The position numbers and the translations under genes are program-made. Of a stretch of DNA of 16,685 nt, positions 12,475 to 16,685 are shown piece after piece. Origin of the DNA: Thermoplasmata archaeon (lineage in GTDB: Archaea; Thermoplasmatota; Thermoplasmata; Thermoplasmatales; Thermoplasmataceae); the NCBI GenBank assembly GCA_021819225.1, contig JAKARU010000009.1, forward strand, positions 1 to 16,685. Reading direction: 5' to 3'. The stretch's first letter is position 1. Each line of letters begins with the position of its first letter. A model generated the notes under the pieces. That model ran no database searches and was not told the DNA's origin. It worked only from the letters and a program-made list of their open reading frames with translations.

Positions 12475-13195
12475 GGACGAGATCACCATTGAAAGTGAGA
12501 ACGATATGTTATTCAACAAATTATCCAAGGATTTCCCGGATATAAAGTTCTACAGATGGTGCAATTCAACCGTGGATTTCCTTGAGTTCATCATAGATGA
12601 TACATCCACTGAGAAACTTCAGGATTCCCTGAGAAAGGCAGTTAATGGTGTCGGGAGTACAATTCTGTCCTATAATCTCAATGACAGCAGGCTCAGCGTT
12701 ATGATGGCATGCAGGTGTAGCATCCACAATTCAACAATAAGGATAGTCGAATCAGAAAGCTGTATGTGGAAGGCACCCGTTTCATACTGGAATGGAAGGG
12801 AGAGGATAACAGTGTATTCCCCCGATGAAATACGCTCAAAAAATGTCTTCAATAGCATATCGTCAAGGGGCCCCGCTTCGATCATTCAAAAAAAGGCCAT
12901 GAAGATGGAGGGATTTGTCAATGGTTTCAACATCTCCCTTGAGGATGTTTTTGGAGAACTCACGCAAAGGCAGATAGAATCCATGAAGAAGGCCATAGAT
13001 TCTGGTTATTTCAACTTCCCGAGAAGGGTGCATCTTGAGAGTATTGCAAGGTCTATGGGCTTATCAAGATCAACCTATCAGGAACACCTGTCAGTTGCAC
13101 TTGAGAGAATAATGTCCGGTGTAGGCCCACTGCTCTCAATATATTCATCCACGATGAAATTCAGGGAAGACGGAAAAGATAAGGCAGAAGATTGA
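12473..13195 (+). CDS. HTH regulator of the bacterio-opsin activator (HTH_10) type
   Basis: 240 aa from the chosen ATG. The N-terminal part begins with a strand and helix (EITIESENDMLFNKLSKDFPDIKFYRWCN) like the sensor half of archaeal bacterio-opsin-activator-like regulators. The C-terminal DNA-binding domain (about 162-214) is diagnostic: LTQRQIESMKKAIDSGYFNFPRR, then SIARSMGLSRSTYQEHLSVALER. The sensor ligand is unknown. The frame also allows an ATG at 12431, adding 14 residues, but a TATA element and a perfect dyad lie between the two ATGs and TATA is about 24 nt before the 12473 ATG, so I prefer the shorter form. The 3' end overlaps convergent cobS by 35 bp. It may regulate itself and the divergent 12152-12412 gene. 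Confidence 0.85.
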   Translation: MDEITIESENDMLFNKLSKDFPDIKFYRWCNSTVDFLEFIIDDTSTEKLQDSLRKAVNGVGSTILSYNLNDSRLSVMMACRCSIHNSTIRIVESESCMWKAPVSYWNGRERITVYSPDEIRSKNVFNSISSRGPASIIQKKAMKMEGFVNGFNISLEDVFGELTQRQIESMKKAIDSGYFNFPRRVHLESIARSMGLSRSTYQEHLSVALERIMSGVGPLLSIYSSTMKFREDGKDKAED

Positions 13196-13940
13196 AGCCC
13201 GGGTTCAGGATCAGGATTCCAGCGTTCATGAGAACGAGTGATGTCATCCTCCCGATCTCCCCAGATGCTCCGGTTATGTCCCCGTTTATCGCCCCAAAAA
13301 CTTTTACAGAATAAATCCTGAATAGAAGCGAAGCGCATACAGATATAAGGAAAATCAGGAGGAGTTCCGGGAAGAATATTATAAGGACTATCATGATAGG
13401 AAGAATGTTCCAGACCAGGAATTTTCTGCTCCCGGTGATTTCTGAAAAGTAATGAGCAAAACCTGTATCTCGCGTTTTATTTCTTGAAATGATCACGACC
13501 ATCCATAACGCAGAATTCAGCTGGCCGAATATGATACCATAGATGAGATTTACTCCTTTCAGACTAAGAAGTGCCGCAATAGATATTACATAAACAGAGA
13601 ATACTGAAAATATGCCACCTGTTCCAGTTTCTGGTGTCTTCATTACTGCAAAACGTTCAACCGGTGATCCCCTCTTCATCAGCCCATCCCCGAAATCAGC
13701 CAGGGCGTCTACATTCTGGATCCCCAGAAAAATGCCTATTGAGATAAACGCGACAACCGCAGCTAAGTAGAAATTCAAAAACAGTGAAAGAATGATGTAA
13801 ATGATCGCCGCAAATATTCCAGCGAGCATGTACTGGAACCACATGAAGTTCAATGCTCCACGGTCGAATTTATCGTCCTTCACAGGTATAATAGTAAAGA
13901 AACCAAATGAGGATTTTATGGCATCTGCTATCTTCATCAT
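13161..13940 (-). CDS. cobS: Adenosylcobinamide-GDP ribazoletransferase (cobalamin synthase)
   Basis: 259 aa, normal length. CobS is an integral membrane enzyme that joins adenosylcobinamide-GDP with alpha-ribazole (phosphate), the last assembly step of cobalamin. Family motifs: DALADFGDGLMKRGSPVERFAVMK (about 78-101) and GAINGDITGASGEIGR (216-231). The rest is a series of hydrophobic segments (about 36-58, 60-76, 110-128, 132-152, 175-206, 233-247). The first Asp-rich motif has N77-V78 where many members have a His. Start: two adjacent ATGs (13938-13940, 13935-13937) about 22 nt from a TATA element shared with the divergent cobD-like gene. The 3' end overlaps the convergent HTH regulator by 35 bp. 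Confidence 0.93.
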   Translation of the reverse strand: MMKIADAIKSSFGFFTIIPVKDDKFDRGALNFMWFQYMLAGIFAAIIYIILSLFLNFYLAAVVAFISIGIFLGIQNVDALADFGDGLMKRGSPVERFAVMKTPETGTGGIFSVFSVYVISIAALLSLKGVNLIYGIIFGQLNSALWMVVIISRNKTRDTGFAHYFSEITGSRKFLVWNILPIMIVLIIFFPELLLIFLISVCASLLFRIYSVKVFGAINGDITGASGEIGRMTSLVLMNAGILILNPGFNLLPYLFRLP

Positions 13941-13958
13941 GGCATAATACTCAACTTC

Positions 13959-13966
13959 TATAAATA
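13959..13966. promoter_or_regulatory. Single TATA element shared by divergent cobS and cobD-like genes
   Basis: TATAAATA is centred 22-23 nt from the cobS ATG (13940) and 23-24 nt from the GTG of the cobD-like gene (13986). No other TATA-like sequence is present in the 45-bp gap, so one element may act in both directions, giving leaderless transcripts each way. Confidence 0.5.
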
Positions 13967-13985
13967 TGAAAATAATTACATTGAT

Positions 13986-15035
13986 GTGAAGGAAATTTCA
14001 GATGAAAGATTCAGGCATGGAGACTCATATTCAAGACTGAAAAATAGCGGAAAGGAGGTCATGGATTTCAGTGCGTCTATTGGTCAGAACTCGGGGCTAT
14101 CAGGAATCCAGATATTTCCGGAAGAACTCATTCATTATCCATCATCTCAGGATGAGATAAGCAGCATTATAAGCAATGTTTCTGGATTCGTCCAGGAAAT
14201 GATCACAGCAGGATATGGCCTTACCTCGCTCATATATGCAGTATACAGCATATTTACAAACGGGAGTGCACTTATTGCTGAACCATTATTCTCGGAGCAC
14301 AGACGGGCAGCAATGCTCAGAAATATGTCAATTGTGAGGGTACCACTTCATGTGATTATCAAACACCCTGAAATTCTTAAGAATTATTCGGTGGATATTG
14401 TGTCCATAAACTCACCTGTGAATCCGACTGGCGAGTACCTTTCAGAAGATACAGTTACAGGCATACTTGATCAACTTTCCAGCAATGGGGTATATCTTTT
14501 CCTTGATGAGGCTTTCATCGATTTTGTTCCGCTTGAGAAGAGGATTAACTTGAAGATATTACTGGACAGGTACCCCAATCTTATTGTGGGGAGATCATTC
14601 AGCAAGATTTCTGGACTCGCCGGCCTGAGGCTTGGCTATACCATATCATCACCGGAGATGGCAGAAAGAATAAAGAGTAATCTGATTCCATGGACGGTGC
14701 CACTTTTCTACTCCAGGATTCTCCCGGATCTTCTCAGCACGAAAGTTGACCCGGGGCTGGTGGCGAAGGAGAGGGAATATGTTTCAGGAAAGATCAGGGA
14801 AGCTGGCTGTACCATTCTTGGAAAGCCTGAGGCAAATTATATTTCATTCAGAATTCCTTCCCTCATTGATGGAAAAAACTTTGTTGAAAAGATGCTGAAT
14901 AAAGGATTCCTCATAAGATCCATAAGCAATTTCCATGGTTTCACTGAATCAGATTTCAGGATTGCCATTCTTGACAGGGAATCAAATGAGAAACTCATTG
15001 CCGCAATATCTGGTGAAATAAATGACGCAAGGTAA
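13986..15035 (+). CDS. PLP-dependent CobD/HisC-like enzyme, probable threonine-phosphate decarboxylase
   Basis: 349 aa, fold type I aminotransferase. Motifs: NSPVNPTGEYL (142-152), FLDEAFIDF (172-180), and the PLP lysine K207 in GRSFSKISGLAGLRLGY. Histidinol-phosphate aminotransferase (HisC) and L-threonine-O-3-phosphate decarboxylase (CobD) are close relatives. Context favours CobD: it overlaps cobQ by 14 bp, cbiB follows, and cobS is divergent. CobD provides (R)-1-amino-2-propanol O-2-phosphate, the nucleotide-loop linker that CbiB attaches. The start is GTG at 13986, about 24 nt from the shared TATA; no in-frame ATG lies nearby. A HisC role cannot be excluded without a tree. Confidence 0.82.
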   Translation: MKEISDERFRHGDSYSRLKNSGKEVMDFSASIGQNSGLSGIQIFPEELIHYPSSQDEISSIISNVSGFVQEMITAGYGLTSLIYAVYSIFTNGSALIAEPLFSEHRRAAMLRNMSIVRVPLHVIIKHPEILKNYSVDIVSINSPVNPTGEYLSEDTVTGILDQLSSNGVYLFLDEAFIDFVPLEKRINLKILLDRYPNLIVGRSFSKISGLAGLRLGYTISSPEMAERIKSNLIPWTVPLFYSRILPDLLSTKVDPGLVAKEREYVSGKIREAGCTILGKPEANYISFRIPSLIDGKNFVEKMLNKGFLIRSISNFHGFTESDFRIAILDRESNEKLIAAISGEINDAR

Positions 15036-16431
15036 GCTGATTCATGTTCTCGGTACTTCGTCAGGTGCAGGTAAAACAACGTTTGCAATGGCGATCTGCA
15101 GGATATTGAAAGAGAAGGGATACAGCGTGGCTCCCTTCAAGGCGATGAATATGTCCCTCAACTCAATTTCTACTGAAGAAGGGGAAGAGATATCAAGGGC
15201 TCAATGGCTCCAGTCAAAAGCATCTGGAGTGAGGGCTGACTGGAGGATGAATCCCATCCTTCTGAAGCCCGAGGGTATGGGAAAATCTCAGGTAATATGC
15301 AAAGGCGCCTCTCTCGGGCAGATGTCAATACATGAATATGGGAAATTCCTGCATGATGAGGGAAGGCGTGTTGCTAGCGAGGCCCTCAATGATCTTCTTG
15401 GTAAGTACGACTTTGTAGTGGGTGAGGGATCTGGATCATGTGCTGAAATAAATCTGTATGACAGGGACATATCAAATACCTGGATCACGAAAGAATTCAA
15501 CGGTACAGGCATACTGATAAGTAACATAGAATCCGGTGGAACCTTTGCATCCCTTTACGGGACAAAGAAACTTGCAAATTTCCCCGAAACAATTTCATAT
15601 TTCGTGATAAACAACATGCGTGGAAACGCGGAGATGCTTCAAAGTGGGATAGATTTCATTGAGAATGAGACGGGAATGAGATGTCTTGGCGTTTTGCCGC
15701 ACATTGACCACGACCTCCCTGGGGAAGATTCGCTTGATTATGCGAAGGATGCCCATGGAATCGTTGGTGTGATCAGGTATCCATTCTTTGAGAACTACAG
15801 TGATGTGGATTTTCTGGCTGCCAATAACCTGTTCGCTTATGTGAAAAATCCCCGTGAGATGAACAAAATGAATACAATTATACTCCCTGGCTCGAAAAAT
15901 GTTCATGAAGACATAGGATTCCTCAAGAAAAGTGGCCTCTGGGAAGAGATAAAGCGATTTCATGATGGAGGGGGAACAATAATTGGTATCTGTGGAGGAT
16001 ACCAGATTCTGTCAAGAAAAATAATCTTCGATCGGGAAGTGGAGGAAAAGGGCCTTGGATTGCTTGATGTGGAATTTGTATATTCCAGTCGCAAGACAGT
16101 GACTTTCGGGAAATACAGTGGAGAAGCTGGCGGGAAGAAGTTCAGCGGTGATGGTTACGAAATAAGGTACGGCCAGATTTTGGAGAATCATGAAAAGCCC
16201 TTCCTCAGAGTGAATTCAAGGGACGAGGGCTCAGTGAGTGAGAACATGAGGGTTATAGGAACAAACGTGCATGGAATCCTGAACAACAGGGATTTTGTAG
16301 AGTATCTCACAGGCATAGAGATTCATGAAACATATGAAGAGATTCTGGAAAAAAGCATCAGGAATTTTTCGAATTCAGTATCGGCAAATTTAAAAACATC
16401 CATCCTTTCTCAGATCATAAATGGAAATTGA
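15022..16431 (+). CDS. cobQ: Cobyric acid synthase (glutamine-hydrolysing)
   Basis: 469 aa, near the usual length. CobQ/CbiP amidates side chains b, d, e and g of adenosylcobyrinic acid a,c-diamide with ATP and glutamine, giving adenosylcobyric acid. The N-terminal dethiobiotin-synthetase-like domain has HVLGTSSGAGKTT (8-20), FKAMNMSLNS, RAQWLQSKASG, NPILLKPEG and VGEGSGSCAEINL. The C-terminal class I glutaminase domain has the nucleophile C324 in IGICGGYQIL and the histidine H417 in GTNVHGIL. The start overlaps the cobD-like gene by 14 bp and has an internal Shine-Dalgarno, GGTGA at 15012-15016, 5 nt from the ATG. Its stop overlaps the cbiB start. Confidence 0.95.
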   Translation: MTQGKLIHVLGTSSGAGKTTFAMAICRILKEKGYSVAPFKAMNMSLNSISTEEGEEISRAQWLQSKASGVRADWRMNPILLKPEGMGKSQVICKGASLGQMSIHEYGKFLHDEGRRVASEALNDLLGKYDFVVGEGSGSCAEINLYDRDISNTWITKEFNGTGILISNIESGGTFASLYGTKKLANFPETISYFVINNMRGNAEMLQSGIDFIENETGMRCLGVLPHIDHDLPGEDSLDYAKDAHGIVGVIRYPFFENYSDVDFLAANNLFAYVKNPREMNKMNTIILPGSKNVHEDIGFLKKSGLWEEIKRFHDGGGTIIGICGGYQILSRKIIFDREVEEKGLGLLDVEFVYSSRKTVTFGKYSGEAGGKKFSGDGYEIRYGQILENHEKPFLRVNSRDEGSVSENMRVIGTNVHGILNNRDFVEYLTGIEIHETYEEILEKSIRNFSNSVSANLKTSILSQIINGN

Positions 16432-16685
16432 CCTGTTTAAAATTGCACTTGAAGGATTCCTCGTTGCGCTTACAATAGACCTTGTATTCGGTGAACCAAG
16501 GGGATTCTTTCATATTGCAGTTATTTCAGGGAAACTCTCAGAAAGGATTTCTAGGGCAGTAATAGAGAAACACCGAAGTGAAATTGCGGGATTCGCCGTC
16601 CTGCTAAGTGTTTTGCTGATAATTGTTATCCCACTGATGATTCTGTTTGATTTCCTGTACACATTCCCGGACATCTTCATAGATC
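16421..16685 (+). CDS. cbiB: Adenosylcobinamide-phosphate synthase CbiB, N-terminal part (truncated by window end)
   Basis: 88 codons are visible before the window ends. The start ATG lies inside the last codons of cobQ (11 bp overlap), giving translational coupling. The peptide begins with a hydrophobic helix ending in the family signature (FLVALTIDLVFGEPRGFFH, then ISGKLSERI), followed by a basic stretch and a long membrane segment (FAVLLSVLLIIVIPLMILF). CbiB/CobD-type membrane enzymes attach aminopropanol phosphate to adenosylcobyric acid. This order (cobD-like, cobQ, cbiB) places the enzyme directly behind the ones making its two substrates. Confidence 0.88.
   Translation, partial: MEIDLFKIALEGFLVALTIDLVFGEPRGFFHIAVISGKLSERISRAVIEKHRSEIAGFAVLLSVLLIIVIPLMILFDFLYTFPDIFID

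Noticed and set aside
13190..13210. Stop-codon hairpin for the HTH regulator (TGAA/TTCA around a CCCGGG core)
   Set aside because: Only four Watson-Crick pairs and a 7-nt loop; it also lies inside cobS coding sequence, so I did not count it among the clear cases.
1..16685. CRISPR arrays, insertion sequences, prophage or toxin-antitoxin systems
   Set aside because: No regularly spaced long direct repeats, transposase-like frames, target-site duplications or phage genes were seen; gene content is core-like.

Overview
The window looks like a chromosomal piece of a thermoacidophilic archaeon of the order Thermoplasmatales; I would not name a species. The evidence is a family combination: two archaeal transcription factor B genes, a Gar1 H/ACA protein, an archaeal-type GluRS, a free-standing GMP synthase glutaminase subunit, an aTrm56 methylase with an extra HD domain, a NOG1 GTPase, and late cobalamin genes in archaeal arrangement. 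Most first genes have an A/T-rich TATA element centred about 22-28 nt before the start codon, as expected for leaderless mRNAs. Genes are compact, base composition is moderate, and there is no sign of phage, transposon or CRISPR.

Layout. 1-157: start of a membrane protein cut by the window edge (minus). 199-271: tRNA-Asn. 360-1906: ArsR-like regulator and aTrm56-HD, one operon (minus). 2247-2318: tRNA-Gly(CCC). 2425-5059: four separately promoted minus-strand genes (glutamate dehydrogenase, RidA, an unknown protein, a MazG-type pyrophosphohydrolase). 5060-5675: non-coding, then tRNA-Leu(CAA). 5847-6068: probable KEOPS Pcc1 (plus), convergent with the gar1-tfb operon (minus, 6059-7223). 7447-9195: a second, divergent TFB, GMP synthase subunit A and a PRC-barrel protein (plus). 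9200-11989: a DUF1059-family small protein, NOG1 and GluRS in one operon (minus). 12152-12412: an unknown small protein, divergent from a bacterio-opsin-activator-type HTH regulator (12473-13195). 13161-16685: cobalamin cluster, cobS (minus) facing a cobD-like gene, cobQ and cbiB (plus, cbiB truncated by the window end).

How the genes fit together. The middle of the window is mostly information processing: basal transcription (two TFBs), RNA modification (Gar1, Pcc1, aTrm56), tRNA charging (GluRS) and a NOG1-type GTPase. The right end covers late cobalamin steps: CobQ makes adenosylcobyric acid, the CobD-like enzyme should supply aminopropanol phosphate, CbiB attaches it and CobS joins the lower ligand. 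Corrin-ring, guanylyltransferase and phosphatase genes are not in the window.

Structures beyond genes. The most interesting signal is a recurrent small stem-loop built over the stop codon of the last gene of a transcription unit. Six clear cases occur (gdhA, ridA, mazG, tfb/pcc1, PRC/gltX, and the 12152 gene), some followed by T-rich tracts. Together with leaderless starts this suggests mRNAs with almost no untranslated sequence at either end. Three well-formed dyads also sit at promoters: before pcc1, before tfb2, and between the HTH regulator and its divergent neighbour. One TATA element appears to serve cobS and the cobD-like gene in both directions.
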